A DNA stretch of 64,000 nt from JACMLD01 sp044227095 (GTDB lineage Bacteria > Bacteroidota > Bacteroidia > Chitinophagales > Chitinophagaceae). Both the position numbers and the translations under genes were made by a program. The notes beneath the pieces were generated by a model that saw only the letters and a program-made list of their open reading frames with translations, searched no databases and was not told the DNA's origin. How positions within the stretch are numbered: position 1 is the stretch's first letter; the number at the start of each line of letters is the position of its first letter. Where the stretch lies: contig JBGAFV010000002.1 in the NCBI GenBank assembly GCA_044227095.1, forward strand, positions 248,001-312,000, given 5' to 3'. Below, in pieces: positions 7,885 to 15,662 of this stretch.

Positions 7885-8029
7885 CAATTAGTTTATGAAG
7901 AATCGCAAAATATTTAATACAATATAAAAATAACGAAAAAGATACAAATCGTAAATAAATACATACTAATGGTAAGTTTTTACAAACTAGCTTTTTTCAG
8001 GTATTTACCTTCCTTTTTCAAGTCAAAAT

Positions 8030-8314
8030 ATGCCTAAAGAAGAGCGAAATTCTCAATTTATTGCAATCCGGTCAATGTTTCTGAGTGGTAGTGTCAAGAG
8101 GATGAGGGATATTGAGAAACTTTATCCAACAGCAATGGCAAAATCACTGCGTATCAACCATAGCAGATATATACAAAAGCTTTACCATCCTGATGAATTC
8201 ACAATTAAACAGCTTACAATATTTTCTACATTGTTAGACTTGGATCTTCAATTAGTTCTTGATGTAATAATTAAACAATTGAATCTCGGAGGAAGGACAG
8301 CAAAGAAAAAATAA
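8030..8314 (+). CDS. Small hypothetical protein, possible DNA-binding
   Basis: The 94-residue, basic protein contains MRDIEKLYPTAMAKSLRINH and a following helix pair (FTIKQLTIFSTLLDLDLQLV), an arrangement reminiscent of a degenerate XRE-type HTH. There is no membrane segment. It is monocistronic: the structured stretch lies upstream and a strong terminator about 110 bp downstream. I do not recognise a named family. Its codon use and charge support a real gene. Confidence 0.6.
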   Translation: MPKEERNSQFIAIRSMFLSGSVKRMRDIEKLYPTAMAKSLRINHSRYIQKLYHPDEFTIKQLTIFSTLLDLDLQLVLDVIIKQLNLGGRTAKKK

Positions 8315-8419
8315 ATTTTAAGAAGGAACCAAATTCGTCCAGGGTATGGATTAAGAATATTGTCGTTGCCTTTTCGCCTTCATAGGATAAGGTCTAATGG
8401 TAAGTATTTGATTAATGCA

Positions 8420-8444
8420 TTCCCGCCGTTGGCGGGATTTTTTT
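8420..8444 (+). terminator. Rho-independent terminator
   Basis: CCCGCC (8422-8427), loop GTT, GGCGGG (8431-8436), then A and a run of seven T. A strong GC stem with a U-tract, oriented to end plus-strand transcripts from the small gene at 8030-8314. Confidence 0.85.
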
Positions 8445-8448
8445 GCCT

Positions 8449-8544
8449 ATCCCGGAAAAAGCCAACCAAAGATTTGCCGATAAAGTGATTGCGTCGCAGC
8501 GATGTTCCAGTAAGGGTTATACAGCTGGTATAAAGGAGCTCTAA
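8449..8544 (+). pseudogene. Possible coding relic, C-terminal fragment
   Basis: Directly after the terminator an open stretch reads IPEKANQRFADKVIASQR and continues to GYTAGIKEL before a TAA at 8542-8544. The amino-acid composition looks like the C-terminus of a real soluble protein, but no start codon or upstream part exists. I cannot identify the parent family. Confidence 0.25.
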
Positions 8545-8545
8545 A

Positions 8546-8600
8546 ATGTCACCTTTTTGAAAATAAAAGTGACATATAACAGGTCAAATGTCACCTTTTT
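8546..8600. promoter_or_regulatory. Operator of the AbiE-type locus (three half-sites)
   Basis: ATGTCAC (8546-8552) and GTGACAT (8569-8575) form an inverted repeat. A third half-site, ATGTCACCTTTTT at 8588-8600, repeats 8546-8558 exactly. The array sits just upstream of the antitoxin start at 8617. AbiEi-type antitoxins are known to bind inverted repeats upstream of their own operon, so autoregulation is likely. Confidence 0.7.
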
Positions 8601-8616
8601 TCGTAAATTTGGGACA

Positions 8617-9222
8617 ATGGAAAAGGCGCACACACATATAGAACATTCAATATCAAAGAGAAAAAAAGGGGATTTGATATTTCCTACTGATTTCAGGGGG
8701 CAAGGGACAGAGGCTGCTATCAAAAAGGCCCTGTCGCGGCTCACCCAAGCAGGTAAACTTAGAAGACTTTCCCATGGCATCTATTATGTGCCCAAAATAG
8801 ACCCAGTCTTTGGCGAAATACATCCTTCTCCGAAGGAGGTAGCAAAGACCATTGCCAAGAAGGAAAAGGTAAGGATACGTCCTGCTGGTGCGCATGCATT
8901 GAACCAGTTGGGCTTAAGTACCCAGGTGCCGACCAAGTTGGTTTATATTACCGACGGTGTGCCCAGGCAGTTAAAAATAGGTAAGACAGCCATTCAATTT
9001 AAGTCTACTACGCAGAAAAAATTAGCTGCCAAGGGAGCAATCAGCGGGTTGATTATCCAGGCGCTGGAAGAACTGGATACCCGCAACATGAACCCGGAAA
9101 CGGAAAAACGGGTAACAGCATTATTACTCAAAGAAGACCCAAAGAAATTACAGCATGATCTGCAACTGGCGCCTGCCCGGATACATGATTATATATTAAC
9201 CCTTTTAAAACAGTCCAGATGA
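8617..9222 (+). CDS. AbiEi-like antitoxin (DUF6088 family)
   Basis: The start is taken at ATG 8617, because an upstream frame start at 8557 would lie inside the operator repeats. The 201-residue protein has an N-terminal winged helix (about 15-60) with the typical sequence KALSRLTQAGKLRRLSHGIY, which ends in the YVPK strand seen in AbiEi/DUF6088 proteins. Behind it lies a C-terminal domain (65-201) with GAHALNQLGLSTQVP. It is the antitoxin and transcriptional repressor of a type IV toxin-antitoxin system. Its stop overlaps the start of the toxin gene (ATGA at 9219-9222). The toxin is broken, so this gene may persist only as a regulator or as protection against related toxins. Confidence 0.87.
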   Translation: MEKAHTHIEHSISKRKKGDLIFPTDFRGQGTEAAIKKALSRLTQAGKLRRLSHGIYYVPKIDPVFGEIHPSPKEVAKTIAKKEKVRIRPAGAHALNQLGLSTQVPTKLVYITDGVPRQLKIGKTAIQFKSTTQKKLAAKGAISGLIIQALEELDTRNMNPETEKRVTALLLKEDPKKLQHDLQLAPARIHDYILTLLKQSR

Positions 9223-9652
9223 TCGGGTGGCTTCAAATGACGGATGAGCAGCGAAGGACCAGTATAGCACAGGCCTCGGCCATCGGTGGAATCACAGAAA
9301 AGGCGATTGAAAAGGACTGGTGGGTGACACTCACCCTGAAGGCGCTGTTTGGGACAGATTACGCAAAGTATCTCATTTTTAAAGGGGGTACTTCCCTGAG
9401 TAAAGGATGGAAATTGATAGAGCGTTTTTCAGAAGACATTGACATTGCACTGGAACCGGAGGCATTTGGGAGGGTTTATAAGAAAGATCCCAGTCACACC
9501 TATGTCAAAACGGTGAAAAAAAAAGGCTGTGCATTTACGAGTACCGTGCTGAAAGAAGCCTTGGAAAACAATTCGGTGTAGTGGGTGTGCTGGCAGGAAT
9601 GATTACAGTTGCCGTGGTCGAAGGTCCCGGAAACCATTCCCGGCTGGGTTAA
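9219..9652 (+). pseudogene. AbiEii nucleotidyltransferase toxin, frameshifted and truncated
   Basis: The intact frame gives 120 residues with the toxin hallmarks FKGGTSL (54-60, GG at 56-57) and SEDIDIAL (D73 and D75), the metal-binding aspartates of the AbiEii/AbiGii nucleotidyltransferase fold. A stop follows at 9579-9581. In the +1 frame the family's next segment continues (VVGVLAGMITVAVVEGP) to a stop at 9650-9652, so a single-base loss near 9571 broke the gene. Family members run to about 300 residues. The last half to two thirds is absent, with no trace up to 9886. The toxin is probably inactive. Confidence 0.85.
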
Positions 9653-9886
9653 TTTCTTTATTGATTTCAGTAATTTATGAAGGTTTTGTAAAACATTTCG
9701 ATTTATTTATTCCTCCCTCTCTTTAAACAATTTTATGTCAGGTTGTTACAGCTTAAAACCTGTTATGTCTCGTAATGTACATTATTCTTATATCACCTTA
9801 TTTTCAGTGATACGCTCATAAATCAAAAAAGCAACCGGGTAGGTAAAAGGATTCTTATTCATAATTTCGAGGATTAGGAGACTTAT

Positions 9887-10216
9887 ATGCGAACGTTGGA
9901 AAAATTCATATTTGATAGAATCGAAAGGAAGGCAAAAAGGAAATTTGTTGCTATCCAGGACGATTTTATTGAACAGATTAAGGCAGATGCCAATACATGG
10001 CAAAAATTAATTCTTCATAGCGAGAAAATGTATGGATACGATCAAAACGCAAACAAATTCTTTGATGCATTTGCTTTTTACCGGTTGTCATTTTTGGATA
10101 TAGCTATGCTATTTAAAATGATGCTGTCTGCAAAAGCGGATGTAGAGAAAAAAATGCTTTGTAAATACCTGGCATTAAATATTTATGAATTTATTTACGG
10201 TGCCGCAAGTGTTTGA
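9887..10216 (+). CDS. Hypothetical protein, probably the N-terminal half of a frameshifted gene
   Basis: This 109-residue, helix-rich protein starts at ATG 9887 behind a good AGGAG ribosome site (9874-9878). It ends NIYEFIYGAASV. The adjoining frame, which overlaps it by 32 bp, continues with PQVFDKEFEKDIAGM. Both halves are all-alpha and of matching composition, so one gene of about 220 residues that lost a base near 10200 is a plausible reading. Two separate overlapping genes are also possible. The family is unknown; the second half carries a HEPN-like RNVLAGH motif. It lies upstream of the SEFIR-domain gene in the same direction. Confidence 0.55.
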   Translation: MRTLEKFIFDRIERKAKRKFVAIQDDFIEQIKADANTWQKLILHSEKMYGYDQNANKFFDAFAFYRLSFLDIAMLFKMMLSAKADVEKKMLCKYLALNIYEFIYGAASV

Positions 10217-10547
10217 TAAGGAATTTGAGAAAGATATTGCAGGGATGACTAACAAAATGCTCGTAGATGAATTAAAAAGATTGAAACGCAGTATCCATGA
10301 AACCAAAACAGAATGTGAACCCTATCTGAAAGAAATAAGAAACGTGCTTGCGGGGCATAAAGATCATAATACCTTCAAACAGCTTGAAGTTCTGGAAAAA
10401 TTGGATGTAAACAAAATGGAAATGATTGCGATGGCCGCGTATTTACTTTTTGTTATGGCAAATAAATTTGAAAAAAATGTTCGCGCCTGTATTAAAGACA
10501 AAATAAGGCTGGAACAATTAGAAAAGAATAAAAGTGGCATAAATTGA
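10185..10547 (+). CDS. HEPN-like helical protein, possible C-terminal half of the preceding gene
   Basis: The 120-residue frame contains EIRNVLAGHKDHNTF. RNVLAGH fits the Rx4-6H active-site pattern of HEPN RNases, which are common in abortive-infection systems. The rest is predicted helical and basic. The nominal ATG at 10185 is inside the preceding gene, without a ribosome site of its own. The real N-terminus may therefore be the frame at 9887, separated by a frameshift. It ends 21 bp before the SEFIR-domain gene, so co-transcription and a partnership with that protein are likely. The HEPN reading comes from one short motif and is tentative. Confidence 0.5.
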   Translation: MNLFTVPQVFDKEFEKDIAGMTNKMLVDELKRLKRSIHETKTECEPYLKEIRNVLAGHKDHNTFKQLEVLEKLDVNKMEMIAMAAYLLFVMANKFEKNVRACIKDKIRLEQLEKNKSGIN

Positions 10548-10568
10548 AATGATGAATTGTTGTATTTT

Positions 10569-12794
10569 ATGAATAGAGATCAAATAGCCCTGATAATGGA
10601 TCCCCTTTATTCTGTTGTTTATACGATGACTAACGCGCCAGTAAAACTTGTTTTCAGGGATAATACGATTAAGGTTGGATATTTTCAACCTCATACAGAT
10701 TCTGTTAAGCTTGAATTGGAAAATAAGTACACTTTTGTTGGTTTGACGGATACTAAAGACCAGGTTTCTATTATCGATGGTGGTCAACTAATAAATGTTC
10801 AATACCCTTCAAAGAACGGTAATGATCTTGAGGGGCTAAGGTTTTGGAATGCCTATGATGTTTTAAAAGTCCTTAAAATAAGCCCACTGCCAGCGTCATA
10901 TTTCAGCCAGTTACTTGTAGAATTCAGGAATAGTTACCTGGATTCAAAAAATTATAGTTACAGGAGGTCAAAACACAGAAATCCTGTTGAAGTCGATCAA
11001 GAAATACTAAGTGAATTGCTTACAAATTTGCAACACATACAAAACAGGCCATCATTACTTGCTATTGATGAAATCAAAAAAGCAGGCATCCGTCTCCCGG
11101 CTGCAATTATTGAGACCTGGCAATCAGATAAAAACATCAGATCTTTATATGATGCAGTTTTGAAATATAATAACAATAGGTTTAAGGAGTTTAATAGTCT
11201 GGCTGTTCATATTGCTGAGTACAGGTCTTTGGATAAATTAGCTACCATACTACGAAGAAAGATACATAAGAAGGAACCCACAAAAAGATATATCAGCGAA
11301 TCCCCGAAAACCAAAAAATTAGTTCAAATGCACCCGGCACCCAAAAATGAACCTGTTAGCGTATTTGTCTCCTATAGTTGGGATGGGAAAGACCATGAGC
11401 AAAAAGTAATGGAATTTACTGACCACCTCAGAAAAAAAGGTTTTAAGGCGCAATTGGATAAAATGATAAGTCAGGAGGAGACTGCTATCAATTTTAAGAA
11501 AATGATGTTTAACTCTATACATTCCCATGAAAAAATTGTTGTGGTACTGTCGGAAGGATATAAAAAAAAGGCTGACTCGTTTACTGGTGGAGTAGGGGAT
11601 GAATATGAATTGCTTATAAGCGATATATCTGTAAGCCCAAGAAAATATGTATTCGTAAGTTTTGGAGGCAGGTCAGATTCAATTATACCATTTGGGATGC
11701 GTAACCGCGATATCATTGATTTGTCTTTGCCTGACGGCGAAAACGCCCTTATTAGAAAGCTTTCTGACCAGCCCGCTTATATATTTTCTGATGTAGCAAC
11801 TGAAGTACCAAACCTTCCACCGAAACAAATAGGAGATTTTGCTCTATCTATCAATAAAGAATTCTTTAATTCTAAAGAAGAATTTAAAAAATATTTTAAG
11901 AAGTTGCTGCTGGATAAAAATTCTGCATATTATAGTGAGTTAAGGGAACACTGGAATACCCATACGTTGAGGAACGACAGCGTTGTGCTAACAGAAATTA
12001 TTCAAACGTCGCTTGCCAAAGCGGTTGAATACGATCTACTACCGATGATCAATGACTTTGTTGCAGAACATTTGAATTATGATGGGAGTGCAAAATATAT
12101 TTATAATAGCCCCCACGTATACATGCATGTCAGGGAAGATGAAGGGTATAATTTGCCGGTTTATGTTCATATTTGCTTTATAGGTATACTTTATTCCACC
12201 GCTATTGCGAATAAAATTGATATTGATCGGGTTGCACAGAATTCTGGAACGATGCGCAGTATTTATTCCTCGATGGTAAAATATATAGTGGCAAATATTG
12301 AAAGGAATATAAATTCGGACGATCTCGAATATCCTTCAAATTACCATTGGTTAATCGGTGAAATTCTTGGGATTACTGACAACTGGATTACTCTTTTTAA
12401 TGAGCCGGAATATTTCGACACAAACTTTAGTTATTTGCAGGATATAGCAACCATAACCGGATACTGTCTTGATGAACTATATCATGGTGAAGAGGCGGAA
12501 GTATTGCCAGACACATTCGTTGTGCGCCAGGTCTACTACCATTCATTATCCACCTATTTTTCATCTCTAACCAATGATGAAATACGCGGTTCATTTGAGG
12601 AACACATCATAAAAAATATTCCGCAAAAATTATTCAGACGGGTACTTAAATTTTCACTGGATGAAAAATTTGCTTTGAGTGTAGACCAATTTATTTCGGG
12701 CCGATTTAGAACAATTAATGATCGGGAAAGAGCCGTGTTAGAGCGGTTTAGATCTTTTTTAATCAGGGAAAACCTTTTACCTGATGAAAATTGA
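10569..12794 (+). CDS. SEFIR/TIR-like domain protein
   Basis: The start is set at ATG 10569 (an in-frame TTG lies four codons earlier), giving 741 residues. A SEFIR-type domain is visible at about 258-400. It begins SVFVSYSWDGKDHE, continues with FTDHLRKKGFKAQLDKM, and has the IVVVLSEGYKKKA strand. The 250-residue N-terminal and 340-residue C-terminal parts are unfamiliar; the C-terminal part is helical and may be a sensor or scaffold. SEFIR domains are TIR relatives that in bacteria occur in antiviral and immune-like proteins, often as NAD-consuming or signalling modules. It follows the HEPN-like frame by 21 bp and converges with the PIN gene, whose stop is only 14 bp away. Confidence 0.8.
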   Translation: MNRDQIALIMDPLYSVVYTMTNAPVKLVFRDNTIKVGYFQPHTDSVKLELENKYTFVGLTDTKDQVSIIDGGQLINVQYPSKNGNDLEGLRFWNAYDVLKVLKISPLPASYFSQLLVEFRNSYLDSKNYSYRRSKHRNPVEVDQEILSELLTNLQHIQNRPSLLAIDEIKKAGIRLPAAIIETWQSDKNIRSLYDAVLKYNNNRFKEFNSLAVHIAEYRSLDKLATILRRKIHKKEPTKRYISESPKTKKLVQMHPAPKNEPVSVFVSYSWDGKDHEQKVMEFTDHLRKKGFKAQLDKMISQEETAINFKKMMFNSIHSHEKIVVVLSEGYKKKADSFTGGVGDEYELLISDISVSPRKYVFVSFGGRSDSIIPFGMRNRDIIDLSLPDGENALIRKLSDQPAYIFSDVATEVPNLPPKQIGDFALSINKEFFNSKEEFKKYFKKLLLDKNSAYYSELREHWNTHTLRNDSVVLTEIIQTSLAKAVEYDLLPMINDFVAEHLNYDGSAKYIYNSPHVYMHVREDEGYNLPVYVHICFIGILYSTAIANKIDIDRVAQNSGTMRSIYSSMVKYIVANIERNINSDDLEYPSNYHWLIGEILGITDNWITLFNEPEYFDTNFSYLQDIATITGYCLDELYHGEEAEVLPDTFVVRQVYYHSLSTYFSSLTNDEIRGSFEEHIIKNIPQKLFRRVLKFSLDEKFALSVDQFISGRFRTINDRERAVLERFRSFLIRENLLPDEN

Positions 12795-12807
12795 TGATAA
12801 ACAAACA

Positions 12808-13968
12808 TTATTCTTCATTTTCTTCTTCACTAGAATAAAAAATATCCGTTGCCGGTGAACCTTCGAACTTTGCCTTCAAAATATATTTTATACCACAGCC
12901 TTCACAAACAAACCCGTCCTTATTGTGACCCTCAATCGGTGTAACGTCACCGCATGAGCATTTTAAATGTGTTGTCCCGCAATAGCTGCATTCACCTGTT
13001 TGAATTTCTACTACGATTGCTTCAGACTGATCCTCCACACCTATTTCTGCGAAATTAATTCTCATTTGATTAGGATCTATATCGTATTTATCAAGTTCTT
13101 CGATTTTATGGGGTGCACTGAAATAAACTAAATTTGAATATTCATTTTCTTCGCCCGGCGAGCATACATCACATATGTACCAGTCGTCTGATGCATCATT
13201 GATGTCTGCCTCCATTTCTGCAATTTCCACATCAGTAAACAGGGGTGGCCGGTCTTTAATGGCTTTCTCTATGAAATTCAGTGCTGCTGGGAGACTTCGA
13301 AAAAATTTAAGATCTATTGTTAACGCCGTAGGTGATAAATCTTCATGTATTATATTTTCATCTGCAGGACTTGAAAAATCGCCTTTGTTTCCTGATACAA
13401 AAATAAAGTCATCAAAGGGATGCAGACCTGCTATCTTTTTTTTCAGGTATTCGACAGCGCCAAAGAAAATGAGTGCATCCGCCATGCTATTTTTTTTATC
13501 TCCAATGAACGGCGCTTTTTTTGACAATGCCCAATCAGCAGCAAAAACTTTAATTTCTCCAGAAATTGCATATTTTTCAGCCTTCGTTAGCAGTGCCTCC
13601 ACCTTTGCAATATGATTTTTATTTTCTTGTATTTTGTCCAGCACTTTTGTTTTATATGGTTCAAACAAAGTTCTTAATAATAACCTATCTTCTTGTTGTA
13701 AAGGCCTCGCCACTTTATTTATTACAGCTTTTGAACTAACTATCTCGTTATTCAATTTTTTTACAAGTCCTTCGGTTTCTCCTTTGTTTCGCCGCCATTC
13801 GTCAATAATGATATCACAAACCAATAATTTAATTTCTTGGTCCGTTATTTTACCTGCCAAAGTATCATAGAGTTTCATGTGCTTCCAATCTTCAAAAGTG
13901 TCATTGTCAGGATTTTTGCTGCTTGCGAGGTAAATCCAATTATTAGTATCTACTATTAAGTAAGTCAT
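12808..13968 (-). CDS. PIN-domain nuclease with C-terminal zinc ribbons (DUF4935-like)
   Basis: The 386-residue protein begins TYLIVDTNNWIYL, the first PIN strand with its catalytic aspartate. It has a second acidic cluster, CDIIIDEWRRN, and a third, MADALIFF with the later SGNKGDFS, the four-acid arrangement of PIN ribonucleases. The C-terminal 125 residues contain cysteine pairs CDVC, CSYC, CSC and CEGC, probably two zinc ribbons. It matches the DUF4935 PIN group. It is transcribed alone towards the SEFIR gene. The likely activity is RNA cleavage, and the ribbons may select the target. Whether it works with its neighbours is unknown. Confidence 0.82.
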   Translation of the reverse strand: MTYLIVDTNNWIYLASSKNPDNDTFEDWKHMKLYDTLAGKITDQEIKLLVCDIIIDEWRRNKGETEGLVKKLNNEIVSSKAVINKVARPLQQEDRLLLRTLFEPYKTKVLDKIQENKNHIAKVEALLTKAEKYAISGEIKVFAADWALSKKAPFIGDKKNSMADALIFFGAVEYLKKKIAGLHPFDDFIFVSGNKGDFSSPADENIIHEDLSPTALTIDLKFFRSLPAALNFIEKAIKDRPPLFTDVEIAEMEADINDASDDWYICDVCSPGEENEYSNLVYFSAPHKIEELDKYDIDPNQMRINFAEIGVEDQSEAIVVEIQTGECSYCGTTHLKCSCGDVTPIEGHNKDGFVCEGCGIKYILKAKFEGSPATDIFYSSEEENEE

Positions 13969-14073
13969 TGGGTGGGTGTTTTTCGAATTCTAAGTTTAAG
14001 ATACAGGTATTTTAATAAGCATTCAATAATTGTAACTGCACAGAAATATGGCGGGGTTTCAATAATATAATAT

Positions 14074-15660
14074 TTAAATGGGCCAGGGCAGGGTTGCATG
14101 TGTTGTAATTGCTGTAAACAGCGGTGCAGCTATCTCCCGCTGTTTTTTATCGAGGCCTTTCAATTTGGTAAGGATAAATTCTAATTCTGCGAAGGTCTCA
14201 TTTGGTTTCCAGTTGTCAGCGTCCCATACCATTTTTTTTCGTTCTGTAAATACAATCCAGGGATACCCGATTGCAGATGTAAAGACTTCAAATAATTGCT
14301 TTGTCCTCTCGGCATGCGGGCCCATCGTAGTCATTTTGGGAAATTGCACCATGAGACACAGTAAATGATTGGTAAATTCAAGCGCAAGATGTGATGCAGT
14401 ATGAGCTGCATAGAAATACAATTTGATTTGGTGGCAAAGTTTTTTGAAAGATTGCACAATAATGTGCCACAGTTTATCTTCAGTATTGAGCAACGCAACA
14501 TTGAGCAATTGGATGGTCATTTGTGTTTGAACGTATTGCATATTGTTGAACCATGCGTTATATCGTTCGCTATGATTACTTATATAATTTGACATGTTGT
14601 CTGCCATTTCGTTAAAGTGATCTGCATTTAATTTTCCAAGCTGCCGGATAGAAGATGCATTTAATACAGCTTTCTTCCTGCTTTTTATGATAGTGAGCCA
14701 AGCACCAATAGCCGCAAGATCTGTTTTGAACAGCGCTTCGGAGAGTACAGTATTATCGATGCCAGCTTTAAAAAATTGATCAAAGAGATACGCAGTAAAC
14801 AAACGTGGTAATTGTTTTTTATTTCCCTGTTCAAATCTCCCGTAATGAGGATTGCTATAAATTTTGCGGAAAATGTATTTGCCGGTGTTCTTCCAGTCCT
14901 GGATGAATAAACGGATCGCTTTGGTTTTTATAAATGGATAATTTTCGTGATAAGTATCAATGAAACAGTGTCCCCAGAATGGTATCTCTGCAGTGTTGTC
15001 TTTGAGATAATTAATAAACTCTTTCTGACTGGTAGCAACCGGAAAGCCAAATGCTGCAATCGCCATCCTGGGAAGCGGATCGATGGTAGCTATCATTTGC
15101 AACCCAGGCAAGTTTTTCTTTTTTATAGCCAACAATAAACGCAATATATGTACAGGATGATCATAGTCTTCCTCATATTGGATACGGAACGATAGTTCAT
15201 CAAAAAAATCAAAAGGTGGTTCACTGGATTCAATTTTGGTTATGCTGGCAGAAGACTGATTGAATTGTTTGATAAATTCTTGTAACATGGATTTATACCT
15301 GTTGTCATCAATGAGCGCGGCAATTTGTTTAAAGCCCTTCACGCGGTTTGCATCAGCAATAAATCCAACTGTATATAATATCAACAGAATCTGGCCAGCG
15401 CCCGCTGAGGTATAATCTTGCTTCAAAAGTTTTTTGCACAACTGCAGGAATGCTTCATACCCCTTCTCCTTGTCTGCATCTTCGCAAGTGATATAGGTTT
15501 TCCTTCCCTGCATTGAAAGTCTTCGTTTATTGGAGGAGGCCCGCAGCATCCAGCCATCAGGCAGCGCGTTTTCAGCAGCCAGGCGTCCGACAATGTTCAG
15601 ATCGATTTCGTTAGCCAGGATTTCTTTTTGTAAAAATGATATTGTTTTTGATAGTGGCAT
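14074..15660 (-). CDS. Large protein of unknown function in an AbiE-linked operon
   Basis: This 528-residue soluble protein has no family I recognise. It is largely alpha-helical, with many short aromatic-rich helices and no cysteine cluster, nucleotide-binding loop or membrane segment. Features that stand out are WMLRASSNKRRLSMQGRKTY near the N-terminus and LLLAIKKKNLPGLQM in the middle, with HEAT-like helical spacing. It starts 3 bp after the stop of the 508-residue gene and is the fourth and last gene of the operon antitoxin, AbiEii, 508-aa, 528-aa. It is probably a structural or sensing partner of the 508-residue protein; this is inferred from spacing only. Confidence 0.7.
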   Translation of the reverse strand: MPLSKTISFLQKEILANEIDLNIVGRLAAENALPDGWMLRASSNKRRLSMQGRKTYITCEDADKEKGYEAFLQLCKKLLKQDYTSAGAGQILLILYTVGFIADANRVKGFKQIAALIDDNRYKSMLQEFIKQFNQSSASITKIESSEPPFDFFDELSFRIQYEEDYDHPVHILRLLLAIKKKNLPGLQMIATIDPLPRMAIAAFGFPVATSQKEFINYLKDNTAEIPFWGHCFIDTYHENYPFIKTKAIRLFIQDWKNTGKYIFRKIYSNPHYGRFEQGNKKQLPRLFTAYLFDQFFKAGIDNTVLSEALFKTDLAAIGAWLTIIKSRKKAVLNASSIRQLGKLNADHFNEMADNMSNYISNHSERYNAWFNNMQYVQTQMTIQLLNVALLNTEDKLWHIIVQSFKKLCHQIKLYFYAAHTASHLALEFTNHLLCLMVQFPKMTTMGPHAERTKQLFEVFTSAIGYPWIVFTERKKMVWDADNWKPNETFAELEFILTKLKGLDKKQREIAAPLFTAITTHATLPWPI

Positions 15661-15662
15661 AT

